Below, piece by piece: positions 39,631 through 54,175 of a DNA stretch of 64,000 bases. Numbering within the stretch: position 1 is the first letter of the stretch; the number at the start of each line of letters is the position of its first letter. The DNA is from Mya arenaria (taxonomy: Eukaryota; Mollusca; Bivalvia; Myida; Myidae), in assembly GCF_026914265.1 (NCBI RefSeq), contig NC_069133.1:10051937-10115936 (forward strand), given 5' to 3'. Below the pieces are notes generated by a model, which saw only the letters and a list, made by a program, of their open reading frames with translations, made no database searches and was not told the DNA's origin. The translations under genes and the position numbers were made by a program.

Positions 39631-42600
39631 ATGAAGAGTTTTGGAATTTTAATCGCTCTCTTGGTAACAACTTGTATTTCTTTTATTTATTGTGTTCAAT
39701 CAGTATCTCAAACTATATTTTACAATATGTTCTTGCTCGATAAATTGAAATGGTCAATCAATCAAACAATTATACGTTTCTCTACATTATAAACATTGAC
39801 ACTGCATTACAAAATAAAATTTTGCTACTGTTAAAATCCGACTTTTTCATATTGTTATTCTTGTTTGATTCTTGTTGCGCACTACAATGAACTTTTGCAG
39901 GTACATCAATAGGGAATGGAGGTAAAGGGATGACACCATTTAAGTCATTTTTGTTTTAATTTTAAAAAAAACATACCGAGCCTAGACTGGTATAATGTAG
40001 GAAACTTTATATGATTATTCTGATTTTCAGGTAGTCGTTGAGGAGACTCGGGGTGGAGTTCCCCATGGGTCCCACGGACTTAACAGGTAATGTATACGTC
40101 TCTATTTAGTTGTTGATCTTCGTTCAATTCAACTCGAGTACAAAGTTCAACTTTTTACCGTCCGACTAAACGCTATGCGATGTGGAATTTGATAAGAACG
40201 AACATGTTAACAGAGATTTTCATCTTCGAATCGGACGCATTTTGCTTCCAGGGAAAACAAACAGTGACGTCAAATAGCACGAGGTAGGGCCATACTGGTA
40301 CTTTCTTAAGAAGTTTCATTCTCACTTTCTTTAGATATGGACGTCCAGTGATACCGTGCAGCAGCTCGAGCGAGTGCCCCGACAATTCGTGCTGTAGGAA
40401 CGCGGACGGACATCTGGTCAATGGGGAGGGACAGGAATTGTGGGGCGGCCTGGAGCTCGGATTGGGTGCGTATTTATATTATGGTCATTTTAAAAATAAT
40501 CAGTCCGAAATCCTTAATGGCACAGAAATAATATATTCTTATATTTTGAAATGAAAAAGAAAACGAATTTAAAAACGAGAATTTCAAAAAGTTGGAAAAT
40601 ATGGCTTTGATATATGAGCCAAATCTGATACCATGGCTAGTGTGATGCTGTATACATGTCAGATCAGCAGATATCTTGGCTAGTTTGATCCCATATATAT
40701 GTCCAATTTGCAGAATATTACGATAAATCATAATATCCCCTATATAGCAGATCTGCAGATACTTATTTTTATATGCAAGTTTGATCCCATATATAGGCCA
40801 GATCTGAAGATACCTTGGCTAGTTTGATCCCATATATAGGCCAGATATCTAGATACCTTAACTAGTTTGATCCCATACATAGGCCAGATCTGAAGATACC
40901 TTGGCTAGTTTGATCCCATACATAGGCCAGATCTGAAGATACCTTGGCTAGTTTGATCCCATACATAGGCCAGGTCTGCAGATACCTTGGCTAGTTTGAT
41001 CCCATACATAGGCCAGATCTGAAGATACCTTGGCTAGTTTGATCCCATACATAGGCCAGGTCTGCAGATACCTTAACTAGTTTGATCCCATACATAGGCC
41101 AGATCTGCAGATACCTTGGCTAGTTTGATCCCATACATAGGCCAGATCTGCAGATACCTTAACTAGTTTGATCCCATACATAGGCCAGGTCTGCAGATAC
41201 CTTAACTAGTTTGATCCCATACATAGGCCAGATCTGAAGATACCTTGGCTAGTTTGATCCCATACATAGGCCAGGTCTGCAGATACCTTGGCTAGTTTGA
41301 TCCCATACATAGGCCAGATCTGCAGATACTTTGGCTAGTTTGATCCCATATATAGGCCAGATCTGCAGATACTTTGGCTAGTTTGATCCCATATATAGGC
41401 CAGATCTGCAGATACCTTGGCTAGTTTGATCCCATACATAGGCCAGATCTGCAGATACCTTAACTAGTTTGATCCCATACATAGGCCAGGTCTGCAGATA
41501 CCTTGGCTAGTTTGATCCCATACATAGGCCAGGTCTGCAGATACCTTGGCTAGTTTGATCCCATACATAGGCCAGATCTGCAGATACCTTAACTAGTTTG
41601 ATCCCATACATAGGCCAGGTCTGCAGATACCTTGGCTAGTTTGATCCCATACATAGGCCAGATCTGCAGATACCTTAACTAGTTTGATCCCATACATAGG
41701 CCAGGTCTGCAGATACCTTGGCTAGTTTGATCCCATACATAGGCCAGGTCTGCAGATACCTTGGCTAGTTTGATCCCATACATAGGCCAGATCTGCAGAT
41801 ACCTTAACTAGTTTGATCCCATACATAGGCCAGGTCTGCAGATACCTTGGCTAGTTTGATCCCATATATAGGCCAGATATCTAGATACCTTAACTAGTTT
41901 GATCCCATACATAGGCCAGATCTGCAGATACCTTGGCTAGTTTGATCCCATATATAGGCCAGATCTGCAGATACTTTGGCTAGTTTGATCCCATATATAG
42001 GCCAGATCTGAAGATACCTTGGCTAGTTTGACCCCATATATAGGCCAGATATCTAGATACCTTAACTAGTTTGATCCCATACATAGGCCAGATCTGAAGA
42101 TACCTTGGCTAGTTTGATCCCATACATAGGCCAGGTCTGCAGATACCTTGGCTAGTTTGATCCCATACATAGGCCAGATCTGAAGATACCTTGGCTAGTT
42201 TGATCCCATACATAGGCCAGATCTGAAGATACCTTGGCTAGTTTGATCCCATACATAGGCCAGATCTGAAGATACCTTGGCTAGTTTGATCCCATACATA
42301 GGCCAGATCTGAAGATACCTTGGCTAGTTTGATCCCATACATAGGCCAGATCTGAAGATACCTTGGCTAGTTTGATCCCATACATAGGCCAGATCTGAAG
42401 ATACCTTGGCTAGTTTGATCCCATACATAGGCCAGGTCTGCAGATACCTCAGCTTGTTTGATCCCATTTATAGGCCAGATCTGCAGATACCTTGGCTAGT
42501 TTGATCCCATACATAGGCCAGATCTGCAGATACCTTGGCTAGTTTGATCCCATACATAGGCCAGATCTGAAGATACCTTGGCTAGTTTGATCCAATACAT

Positions 42601-44942
42601 AGGCCAGATCTGAAGATACCTTGGCTAGTTTGATCCCATATATAGGCCAGATCTGAAGATACCTTGGTTAGTTTGATCACATATATAGGCCAGATCTGAA
42701 GATACCTTGGCTAGTTTGATCCCATATATAGGCCTGATTTGCAGATACCTTGGCTAGTTTGATCCCATATATAGACCAGATCTGCAGATACCTTAGCTAA
42801 TTTTATCCCATATATAGGCCAGATCTGTAGATACCTAGGCTAGTTTGATCCCATATATAGGCCAGATCTGCAGATACCTTGGCTAATTTGATCCCATATA
42901 TAGACCAGATCTACAGATACCTAGGCTAATTTGATCCCATATATAGGCCAGATCTGCAGATATCTAGGCTAGTTTGATCCCATATATAGGCCAGATCTGC
43001 AGATACCTAGGCTAGTTTGATCCCATATATAGGCCAGATCTACAGATACCTAGGCTTGTTTAATCCCATATATATCCCAGATATCTAGATACCTTGGCTA
43101 GTTTGATCCCATATATAGGCCAGATCTTCAGATACTTTGGCTAGTTTGATCCCATATATAGGCCAGATCTGCAGATACCTTGGCTAGTTTGATCCGATAT
43201 GTAGGCCAAATCTGCAGATACCTTGGCTAGTTTAATTCCATATATAGGCCAAATCTGCAGATACCTTGGCTAGTTTGATCCCATATATATGCCAAATCTG
43301 CAGATACCTTGGCTAGTTTGATCCTATTTATATGCCAAATCTGCAGATACCTAGGCTTGTTTGATCCCATTTATATCCCAGGTCTGCAGATACCTTGGTT
43401 GGTTTGATCCCATATATAGGCCAGATCTGAAGATACCTTGGCTAGTTTGATCCCATATATAGGCCAGATCTGAAGATACCTTGGTTAGTTTGATCCCATA
43501 TATATATATATGTCGGATTTGCAGATCTATTTGTTGTTTGATTCCATATACTAGTAACTTATTAAGACAGTCTATGTATTTATTGAATGACATTCGTACT
43601 GATCTTTCAGAGAACGGGACGTGCAGTAGGGCCGTTAGCGGGCCGGGAGCTGTGTGCACAGAACGGTGTGGATGTCAGAAAGGTTACACATCTTATAGAC
43701 GTTGAACATGTTACCATGGTGATGGAATGGTATAACCGTAAACAAGTAAAGTAACCTTATTGCACAACCTTGTGCCATCAAAACCTTACTATAACACGCA
43801 TAGACGAGATCAAACCTGGATCACTAAATACGATATAACGAATTAATTAGAAGATATAAAGTAAAATCGTGTTGGTTAAGAAGTGACGGAGCAAGAGGAA
43901 TGAGCAAAACGAGCAAGATCTATTTTACCAGTAAGATTTGACATCTGCTAACAGACTAAGACTGTAGGCTACATTTTCATTGCCCACCGTATTCAGCACA
44001 CAACCCCGATCATGCTGCATCCACGCATCTGAACATTGACGCCTGTTTGCTTATGTTCCATTGCTGAAGTAGTTTAATATCATTTTAGATTTGGAAGCAC
44101 TTTACTTACTCCTCCTTCCTTAATTATTTTTTCAGTTTAAAAATTATTTTGATTGAAAATGTTCATGCAATGCTCGATTAATCTGCAGTACACGAACTGT
44201 TTGTTCATCTCCATGTATATGAAATTACAAAACAGAATCTATTATTTTTCCAGTTTGCTACAATGCATTATTTTTTCGATGTAATTACAGTCGAACACCG
44301 CTATTCCGAACACCGTTTATCCGAAATTATCGCTATTTCGAAATTTCTTTTCGGTCCCGATTATACTCCTTCTTTGTTAAACTTGTTTTCTGAAAATTGT
44401 TTATTCGAAATATAGCTATTCCGAAATAATTTTTTGGGTCCCTACGATTTCGGATTAATGGTGTTCAACAGTAAAAACAAACACCATGGTAACTATTCGC
44501 TCATGTATATCACAAAACAAAATTTCAAGTGCTGAAATGAACAAACAAATCAACATCTTTTTGAATAAATATAAATAAAACAATATACAAACGATAAGTA
44601 TAATGTGCTTTAAAATCAGTAAACATGTGTTTTTATAATTGCATTTAATCGACTCTAGTGGTCCAGTTCATCGCACAATATACACCCGCGTTTGCCACAA
44701 TATGTATTAAGAACAGTATTTCGTAATATGAGATAAATATTAAAATGTATGCGTGTGTTTCAACTGCAGGTTACACGTGTTATCGAACCGTAACAGGATT
44801 CTGCTGCCCACCAACGACATGCTGGGAGGCGGAGAAGGCCCGGATTGACAGAGAATACTGGCAAAATTGCTCTAAGGACCCGGACTGCCATTTTCCGCCA
44901 TCCGTGAACCCCGGTGGTCAAGGGATTGGCGGTCTGAAGTGA
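39631..44942 (+). CDS. Secreted cysteine-rich protein, copy A (5 exons)
   Basis: Exons: 39631-39702, 40031-40086, 40335-40465, 43611-43682 and 44770-44942. Phases agree and total 504 nt (167 residues plus stop). Exon 1 encodes a signal peptide (MKSFGILIALLVTTCISFIY, cleavage likely near residue 20-24). The mature part has 14 cysteines: C-x5-C-x4-CC-x28-C-x10-C-x3-C-x-C-x5-C-x7-CC-x4-C, then a C-x5-C pair in the tail. The start CSSSSECPDNSCC and the later CGCQKGYTC resemble the disulphide pattern of the colipase/Dickkopf/AVIT fold. That is an inference from spacing; the partner or receptor is unknown. ATG at 39631 is chosen for the signal peptide and because it is conserved in copy B (49103). 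Poly(A) signal candidate at about 44994. Intron 3 is 3.1 kb of minisatellite. Confidence 0.8.
40608..43530. repeat. 43-bp minisatellite in intron 3 of copy A
   Basis: About 65-68 units of 43 bp (GGCCAGATCTGCAGATACC, TTGGCTAGTTTGATCCCATA, CATA). The central 1.6 kb is very uniform. The edges are diverged. Dominant variants here are AGATCTGAAG, AGATCTGCAG and AGGTCTGCAG. Confidence 0.95.
44288..44471. mobile_element. Small Tc1/mariner-like MITE, copy A
   Basis: Inverted ends CAGTCGAACACCGCTATTCC and (opposite strand) CTGTTGAACACCATTAATCC, flanked by TA. About 184 bp, in intron 4 of the secreted-protein gene. The same element lies at the same place in copy B (about 54920-55119), so it is older than the duplication. 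Confidence 0.6.
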
Positions 44943-45344
44943 ATATGGGAGAAAACTGATTTTCTTTTGCCGATATAGAAGGAAAAAATACATAATAAAA
45001 GTGTTAGTTAGCATTATTACATTTTCCCAAGAACACCAATGCTCACGACACTTAATATTGATGAAAGACGTGTTTGTTAATTACCACAGAGTTTCCGTTC
45101 ATTAATTAGAGAAAATGGTTATTTTATGTTTGCATACAGATATATACAATAAAGAAAAAAAGAATTGAAATAATAAGCGATATTTTCAATCAAATGTCGT
45201 TTTTTGAACGCATATATTCACAACTGTATATCTCTTTTCAACTTAACTAATTCAACGTTCTACGAGAGCGTTGGCAAACTTTCGTGAGGATACCGAGGTT
45301 AAAGAAAAGAAAAGGCTGTAGATTCTATCTATGGAGTTTTCCCG

Positions 45345-45373
45345 AATATTGCCTCGAAAGCCCTGAATATCGC

Positions 45374-45426
<53 letters not shown>

Positions 45427-45630
45427 AGATTGGCATTTAAATGTATAACTCAAAAGCATATGGTCTTTTTTCAATTTAAACAACTGAACCTTATTAACTG
45501 TTTCAATCAAGTATTCTCACCTTATTTGCAAGACCTGTTTTTTAATCGAAAATGTTTGTCACCAGATTGTTTTGTTTTAAGTTTTATTACCCAATTATCG
45601 AATTTAAACATCTTCAAAGTCTTTTTCGTC

Positions 45631-45666
<36 letters not shown>

Positions 45667-46880
45667 GTGTTTATCATTGTTTATCATTTGTAGCAGCGGC
45701 AGCAGTAGCAGCAGATTTACATCATAACCATTGTCGTTGCCGTCATTATCGTTTGTATCATATAAATCATTCTCATTATCATCATGATGGTACCTCGACA
45801 ATTCTGCACCAAAATTCTTCGGCATAGTCAATATGGCACAAACATATTCGGCAAGTAGTCGACTCGGCACTATACAGCTTAGTCAATTCGGCACATTATT
45901 CAAATTATCTGTATGCGGCCATGATTATTAGAATATAGTGATCATTTAGATAAAGTTGGCAATAAAAACCCAACTTTTCTCACTTCCAGTCGTTATGTTG
46001 TTCCTATATATCAACAAAAGTACCTTTCACAAATGTTTGGATTATTCAATAAGGGTACCATGTTTCATGTTTTCCGTCTTAACAAACGGCTCAAGATTAC
46101 TGACATAAAAATAATGCACATCTGATCATTCTGTTCTATACAAACTTGTTTGTTTTCTATATATCTGATCTGATTTGTTTCAGCAGTTCGGATTTTAACT
46201 TTAATTGATTTATACGTATATACATTTGATCATTTGAGGATATTTTGCTTCTTCATTTTTAATCTAAAAATCATGTCAGTAAACTCTTACGTCGTGGACT
46301 AGGTAATGATAATAAGACACGCTAATTGTCAAACATTAAATTCGACATTCACATGCAATTCATCAATAGTCATTTGCAAATACAATATAGAGTTAACCAG
46401 TGAACATTTGTAAAGATTGGATCTTGAGGTGATCTTCCCTCGAGGCGTACGATTCTTCGTGTAGCTTAAACGTCCCAAAAATGGGTCTGAAATGAATGGG
46501 TATAAACACATTAAACAAAGTTATTTTTTTCCATTTTTATATCTTACATTGATTCTGATTTTGACAGTAAATTAGAACAGATGTAAAATAAATTGAAATA
46601 AAGAACAAATTTACAAATTGTAATATTTTTATGTATAATATACTTTTTGAAATATATTTTACTTGTTATTCATCTGCCATGAAATACATTTCAGATAATA
46701 CCAAAATTTCCAGGCATCAACATTAAACATTTCAGTTAATGCAGCTATCAGACGGTTAGCTTATTTGTGCGTCGGACTTCTGAATGTATCGTTGGAAAAT
46801 TATTAATTAAGACGTTGATGTTATGTGTGAGGGAATCCTTAAATTGTCCAACTGAACGTTTCATGTCAATTTGGTAGAAA
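45345..46880. other. Spacer between duplicated segments A and B
   Basis: Contains a (TC)n microsatellite at about 45377-45421 and a (CAT)n tract at about 45633-45666. The rest is AT-rich with no supported gene. Frames at 45430-45870 are microsatellite-driven. Confidence 0.5.
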
Positions 46881-48202
46881 AGGTATGCATCTAATGCACC
46901 ATCTTATTCTAAATTTAGCCAAGGAGTACCCACAAACCCACATTTAATGATTAAAGGGTATATTTTTCAGTCCCTTTGGAAGGGGGAGACTCGAAAGAGT
47001 AATTGTGGTCTTGTGGTAAAAGTGTCCGTTAATCACCCAAAAGTTTTTTGGTTCAATTAGTGTACTTTCATATAGCCTCTAGGAATCGAACTTTCGTCAC
47101 AATCGAGCCTAAGGAGATGTGTAAAAACTTAGATGGCGCACGCTCCTTCTAACGCCAAATCTAGGATATGCCCCTGGCCACTGTGGGAATTTCCATGCGT
47201 CACGTTGTTATGTAAAAATGGACAATACTCCCTCCCTTATATCTCGCATTTTGCATCGTGTGGAAGTAAGATAACACCAACAGTTACTATAAACGTACCA
47301 AGAACGCAAGGGCTGTCCAGGATTTGACATGGGGCGTAACTGGGGACACTCCTCCAACAGTTACTAGTAACGTACAAAGAATGCAAGTGTGGTCCAGGCT
47401 TTAATGTTGGGGCGTAACTTGGGACCTTCTACCAACCGTTACTAGAAGTGTACTAAGAACGCAATGGTGGTCCAGGAATTGACGTGGGGCGAAACTTGAG
47501 ACACTCCACCAACAGTTACTAGAAACGTTTAGAGAACCCAAAAGCGGTCCAGGATTTGTCTTTGCACCCTGTCCCTTTTTGGGAGCATCCTTCTGCCCTC
47601 ATGGAGACCAACCAGGGAATCCTTCTTCTTCCATTTAATTAAATAATTCAGATGCTCAAACATGTCTTTTGTTTTATTTAAAACTTAAACCATTATTATA
47701 AATTCATACAAACTTGACATATTTGGCAGTTAAAACATATCATTACATGTACTTCAATTAAACACAAATCCTACTTTTTGTGTATAATTCATGAAGTTTA
47801 AATTCTTCACTGCCAGACCCAATGTGCCCTTATCTACCTAAGCACCCCATTTTTTTAAAAACCTGGCTAAACCTTCTAATTCGATGATGATAATTAATAT
47901 AATATGTCACATGATGTATTATATAGTTCTGGTATGCTTCAATGTCGCGCCATTTTGATTGATTATAATATCCACACGCTAGTTAAACGTATTTCTCTTA
48001 TGTTTCGTGGTCGGTCCGTTTCTGAATAATGTTGAAATTGTTGTTTAGCTTTTCAAATAGATTCTAATTATCATAGACTTCAAGCTTAATTTCGAAAACG
48101 TCCAAATTGGGAAAAAAAAAAGAAAGTCAAAAGGTCTGTATATGTTTCGTGGATTTTGATCATTGTAGACTAGTAATTATTTTAACTCATATAACTCATT
48201 TG

Positions 48203-48425
48203 CACCAGAGGACCCGATCTACACCAGGGGACCGGACCCGATCTACACCAGGGGACCCGATCTACACCAGAGGACCCGATCTACTCCAGGGAACCCGATC
48301 TACACCAGAGGACCCGATCTACACCAGAGGACCCGATCTGCACCAGAGGACCCGATCTATACCAGGGGACCCGATCTACACCAGACGACCAGATCTACAT
48401 CAGGGGACCCGATCTACACCAGGGT
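48203..48425. repeat. 19-bp minisatellite, copy B
   Basis: About 11 units of the GACCCGATCTACACCAGAG family with more sequence variation than copy A. The frame at 48107-48454 is the repeat. Confidence 0.9.
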
Positions 48426-50084
48426 ACCCTTCCAATAACGATAGTAGTCGCTAAGAGAACTTAGCGATTCAAATTTTCGATATTTCTATTTGCGAAAATA
48501 AAGCTATATAGCATTAGCCAAAATATAAACAGCATTTATCATAAGGCTAATTTCAATTTTGAATCTAAACACTCTCAAATAAATAAATATGACACAAATA
48601 ATGAATTGTTTTTTTAGTAAAGCTTAGCTTGATCCTGTTATAACACTAATGAAGTTTCGAGAAATCGTGTCATGGGTACAACATTGAATCGTTGCCAACT
48701 GTACGTTCCTACATGATCTAAATAATAGACGTAAATGAATATAATTGATAAAAATTAGATGGTTATCAAAAAAGCCGTGCAAAACATAAGGTTAATATTT
48801 TCACCAAGAAACTAAAAGAATAAGGCACCAGAATGTTGATTCTTAATGCTCAAGTCAAACTTTTGCCATCGCTAGTTCATAAGCAGTTGAAATCACAAAC
48901 CATTAAACTATTGTTGTTGTTTTTAGTTTTCAGTAGCCTAACGTTTATTTGTTACTAACGTTTCATGACGTGTATCCAATGAAAAATGAGTTAGAGAGTA
49001 TATTTATATCCTGTTTAAAACGATGTGAATCTGTTTTACTACGCATGAAAAACGTTTACCTTACATGAGTGAAATCAACTGTTCTGATTGTGAATGCCGG
49101 GAATGAAGAATTTTGGAATTTTAATCGTTCTCTTGGTAACAACTTGTATTTCTTTCATTTCATGTGTTCAATCAGTATCTCAAACTATATTTGACAATAT
49201 GTTCTTGTTTGAATAATTGAAAAGCCCGATCAATCAAATAAGTATACGTTTCTCTACATTATAAACAATGACACTGCATTATAAAATAACATTTTGACTT
49301 TTTCATATTGTTATTCTTGTTTGTTTCTTGTTGTGCACTACAATGACGATTACATCAATAATGAATGGAGGTAAAGGGGTGACAACATTTTAGTCTTTAT
49401 TTGTTTTAATTTTACAAAAACAAAATTAGTAACGTTAGTAAAACGCCCCCTCTCTCAGCCTAGACCGATTTAGTGTAGGAAACTTTATATGGTTATTCTG
49501 ATTTTCAGGTAGTCGGTGAGGAGACTCGGTGTGGAGTTCCCAATGGCTCCTATGGACGTAACAGGTAATGTATACGTCTCTATTTGGTTGTTGATCTTCG
49601 TTCAATTCAACTCGAGTACAAAGTTAAACTTTTTACATTTCGGCTATGCAATGTGGAATTTGATAAGAACGAACATGTTAACAGAGATTTTCATCTTCGA
49701 ATCGGACGCATTTTGCTTCCAGGAAAACAAACAGTGACGTCAAAGAGCACGAGGTAGGGCCATACTGGTACTTTCTAAAGAAGTTTCATTCACTCTTTCT
49801 TTAGATATGAACGTCCAGTGATACCGTGCAGCAGCTCGAGCGAGTGCCCCGACAATTCGTGCTGTATGAACGCGGACGGACAGCTAGTCAATGGGGAGGG
49901 ACAGGAATTATGGGGCGGCCTGGGGCCAGGATTGGGTGCGTATTTATATTATGTTAATCTTAAAAATAATCAGTCCGAAATCCTAAATGGCACAGAAATC
50001 ATACATTATTATATTTCGAAAGAAAACAGAAAACGAATTAAAAAACGAGAATTTTAAAAAGTTGGAAAATATGGCTTCGATATA

Positions 50085-53000
50085 TGAGCCAAATCTGATA
50101 CCATGGCTAGTGTGATACTGTATAAAAGTCAGATCAGCAGATATCTTGGCTAGTTTGGTCCCCTATATATGCCCAATCTGTAGAATTCTGGGCTTGTTTT
50201 ATCCCATATATATATGTATATACCAAATCTGCAAATACTTTGGCTAGTTTGATCCTATATATATATGCCAGATCTGTAGGTAACTTGGCTAGTTTGATCG
50301 CAAATCTTAGTTAAAACTGCAACTATATTGGCTAGTTTGATTCCTGATATGAGTCAGTTCGGCAGGGTAGTTTGATTCGATATATAGGTCCTATTTGTAG
50401 ATACCCCGGCTAGGTTGATCCGATATATGTATTTATCGGATCAATCTAACCGGGGTATCTGCAAAAACGACCTATATATTCGATATAATTATTTACTATA
50501 TGCCTTTAAAGTTCCTTTTCCATATCCAACAGTGAAAATACAGCACGCCGTATTGAAAAAACCGTATCACCAGTCCATAATGTCGTTTTCTGATTCCGTA
50601 TCATGCGAGTACCGTCTGTAGTCTCGAAACTACTTTCGTGTTGATAATTTAATCCCATATATATCCCATATCTGCACCCTCCTTGGCCTGTTTGATCCCA
50701 TATATATCCATGATCTGCAGATATCTTGGCTAGTTTGATCCCATATATATCCCAGATCTGCAGATACCTTGGCTAGTTTGATAATATATATATCCCAGAT
50801 CTGAAGATACCTTGGCTAGTTTGATCCGATATATATTCCAGATCTGCAGATATCTTGGCTATATTGATCCCATATATATCCCAGATCTGCAGATACCTTG
50901 GCTAGTTTGATCCGATATATATTCCATATCTGCAGATATCTTGGCTAGTTTGATCCCATATATATCCCAGATCTGCAGATATCTTGGCTAGTTTGATCCC
51001 ATATATATTCCAGATCTGCAGATACCTTGGCTAGTTTGATCCGATATATCCCAGATCTGCAGATACCTTGGCTAGTTTGATCCGATATATATTCCAGATC
51101 TACAGATACCTTGGCTAGTTTGATCATATATATTCCAGATCTGCAGATACCTTGGCTAGTTTGATCAGATATATTTCAGATCTGCAGATACCTTGGCTAG
51201 TTTGATCCCATATATATTCCAGATCTGCAGATACCTTGGCTAGTTTTTATCCCATATATAGACCAGATCTTCAGATACCTTAGCTAGTTTGATCTCATAT
51301 ATATTCCACATCTGCAGATACCTTAGCTAGTTTAATCCCATATATAGGCCAGATATGCAGATACCTTAGCTAGTTTGATCCCATTTATAGGCCATATCTC
51401 CAGATACCTTGGCTAGTTTGATCCCATTTATAGGCCATATCTGCAGATACCTTAGCTAGTTTTATCCCATTTATAGGCCATATCTGCAGATACCTTAGCT
51501 AGTTTGATCCCATTTAAAGGCTACAACTGCAGATACCTTGGTTAGTTTGATCCCATATATATTCCAGATCTGCAGATACCTTAGCTAGTTTGATCCCATA
51601 TATAGGCTACATCCGCAGATACCTTTAGTTAGTTTGATTCCATTTATAGGTCAGATCTGCAGATACCTTAGCTAGTTTGATCCCATTTATAGGCCAGATC
51701 TGCAGATACCTTAGCTAGTTTGATCCCATTTATAGGCCAGATCTGCAGATACCTTAGCTAGTTTGATCCCATTTATAGGCCAGATCTGCAGATACCTTAG
51801 CTAGTTTGATCCCATTTAAAGGCTACAACTGCAGATACCTTGGTTAGTTTGATCCCATATATATTCCAGATCTGCAGATACCTTAGCTAGTTTGATCCCA
51901 TATATAGGCTACATCCGCAGATACCTTTAGTTAGTTTGATTCCATTTATAGGTCAGATCTGCAGATACCTTAGCTAGTTTGATCCCATTTATAGGCCAGA
52001 TTTGCAGAATGCTTGGTTAGTTTGATCCAATATATAGGCCAGATCTGCAGATACCTTAGCTAATTTGATCCCATATATATATCCCAGATCTGCAGATACC
52101 TTAGCTAGTTTAATCCAATATATATCCCAGATCTGCAGATACCTTAGCTAGTTTGATCCCATATTTATCCCAGATCTGCAGATACTTAAGCTAGTTTGAT
52201 CCCATTGATAGGCCAGATCTGCAGATACCTTAGCTAGTTTAATCCTATATATAGGCAAAATCGTCAGATACCTAGGCTTGTTTGATCCCATATATAGGCA
52301 AAATCGGCAGATACCTTGGGTAGTTTGATCCCATATAAAGGCAAAATCGGCAGATACCTTGGCTAGTTTGATCCCTTATATAGACAAAATCGGCAGATAC
52401 CTTGGCTATTTTGATGCCATATAAAGGCCAAATCGGCAGATACCTTGGCTAGTTTGATGACATATAAAGGCCAAATCGGCAGATACCTAGGCTTGTTTAA
52501 TCCCATATATAGGCAGATTCGGCAGATACCTTGGCTAGTTTGATGACATATAGAGGCCAAATCGGCAGATACCTAGGCTTGTTTGATCCCATATATAGGC
52601 AGATTCGGCAGATACCTTGGCTAGTTTGATGACATATAAAGGCCAAATCGGCAGATACCTTGGCTAGTTTGATGCCATATATAGGCCAAATCGGCAGATA
52701 CCTTGGCTGGTTTGATCCCATATAAAGGCCAAATCGGCAGATACCTTGGCTAGTTTAATCCTATATATAGGCAAAATCGGCAGATACCTTGGCTAGTTTG
52801 ATCCCATATATAGGCAAAATCGGCAGATACCTACGCTAGTTTGATTCCATATATAGGCAAAATCGGCAGATACCTTGGCTAGTTTGATCCTATATATAGG
52901 CAAAATCGGCAGATAGCTAGGCTAGTTTGATCCCATATAAAGGCAAAATCGGCAGATACCTTGGCTGGTTTGATGCCATATATAGGCCAAATCGGCAGAT

Positions 53001-54175
53001 ACCTTGGCTAGTTTGATCCCATATATAGGCCATATCAGCAGATACCTTAGTTAGTTTGATCCCATATATAGGCCAAATCGGCAGATACCTTGTCTAGTTT
53101 GATGATATATTTAGGCCAAATCGGCAGATACCTAGGCTTGTTTGATCCCATATATAGGCCAAATCGGCAGATACCTTGTCTAGTTTGATCCCATATATAG
53201 GCCAAATCGGCAGATACTTTAGTTAGTTTGATCCCATATATAGGCCAAATCGGCAGATACCTGGCTAGTTTGATCCCATTTATAGGCCAAATCGGCAGAT
53301 ACCTGGCTAGTTTGATCCCATATATAGGCCAAATCGGCAGATACCTAGGCTTGTTTGATCCCATATATAGGCCAAAATCGGCAGATACCTTGTCTAGTTT
53401 GATCCCATATATAGGCCAAATCGGCAGATACCTGGCTAGTTTGATCCCATTTATAGGCCAAATCGGCAGATACCTTGGCTAGTTTGATCCTATATATAGG
53501 CCAAATCGGCAGAAACCTTGGCTAGTTTGATCCTATATATAGGCCAAATCGGCAGATACCTTGGCTAGTTTGATCCCATATAAAGGCCAAATCGGCAGAT
53601 ACCTGGCTAGTTTGATCCCATTTATAGGCCAAATCGGCAGATACCTTGGCTAGTTTGATCCCATATAAAGGCCAAATCGGCAGATACCTTGGCTAGTTTG
53701 ATCCCATATATAGGCCAAATCGGCAGATACCTGGCTAGTTTGATCCCATTTATAGGCCAAATCGGCAGATACCTTGGCTGGTTTGATCCCATATATAGGC
53801 CAAATCGGCAGATACCTTGGCTGGTTTGATCCCATATAAAGGCCAAATCGGCAGATACCTTGGCTAGTTTGATCCGATATAAATGCCAGATCTGCAGATA
53901 CCTGGACTTGTTTGATCACATATATATTTCAGATCTGCAGTAATATTGGCTAGTTTGATTTCATTAACATCCCAGATCTGCAGATACCTAGGCTAGATTG
54001 ATCTCATATATAGGCCAGATCTAGAGATACCTTTGCTTGTTTGATCCCATAAATAGGCCAGATCTGCAGATACCTTAGCTAGAATGACCCATATATAGGT
54101 CAGATCTAAAGATACCTTGGTTAGTTTGATCCCATATATATGTGCCGGATATGCAGATTCCTTGGCTTTTTTGAT
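50085..54175. repeat. 43-bp minisatellite in intron 3 of copy B
   Basis: About 90 units of the same 43-bp family, arranged in zones. The left zone has TATATATTCCAGATCTGCAG, the next TTATAGGCCAGATCTGCAG with TTAGCTAG, and the right 1.8 kb is dominated by GGCCAAATCGGCAG, a variant absent from copy A. Confidence 0.95.

Larger units (their letters stand above)
35770..45344. repeat. Segmental duplication, copy A
   Basis: Co-linear with 46888-55790 plus 58250-58470. Landmarks in order: GCACCAT.TTATTCT.AATT.AGCC, the 78-bp repeat, CACCCTGTCCCTTTTTGG, the 19-bp repeat, the five exons of the secreted-protein gene with the 43-bp array in intron 3, and GCGATATTTTCAA.CAAATGTCG after the last exon. The copies differ by the 1021-bp element (only A), a LINE (only B) and satellite lengths. 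Confidence 0.88.
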
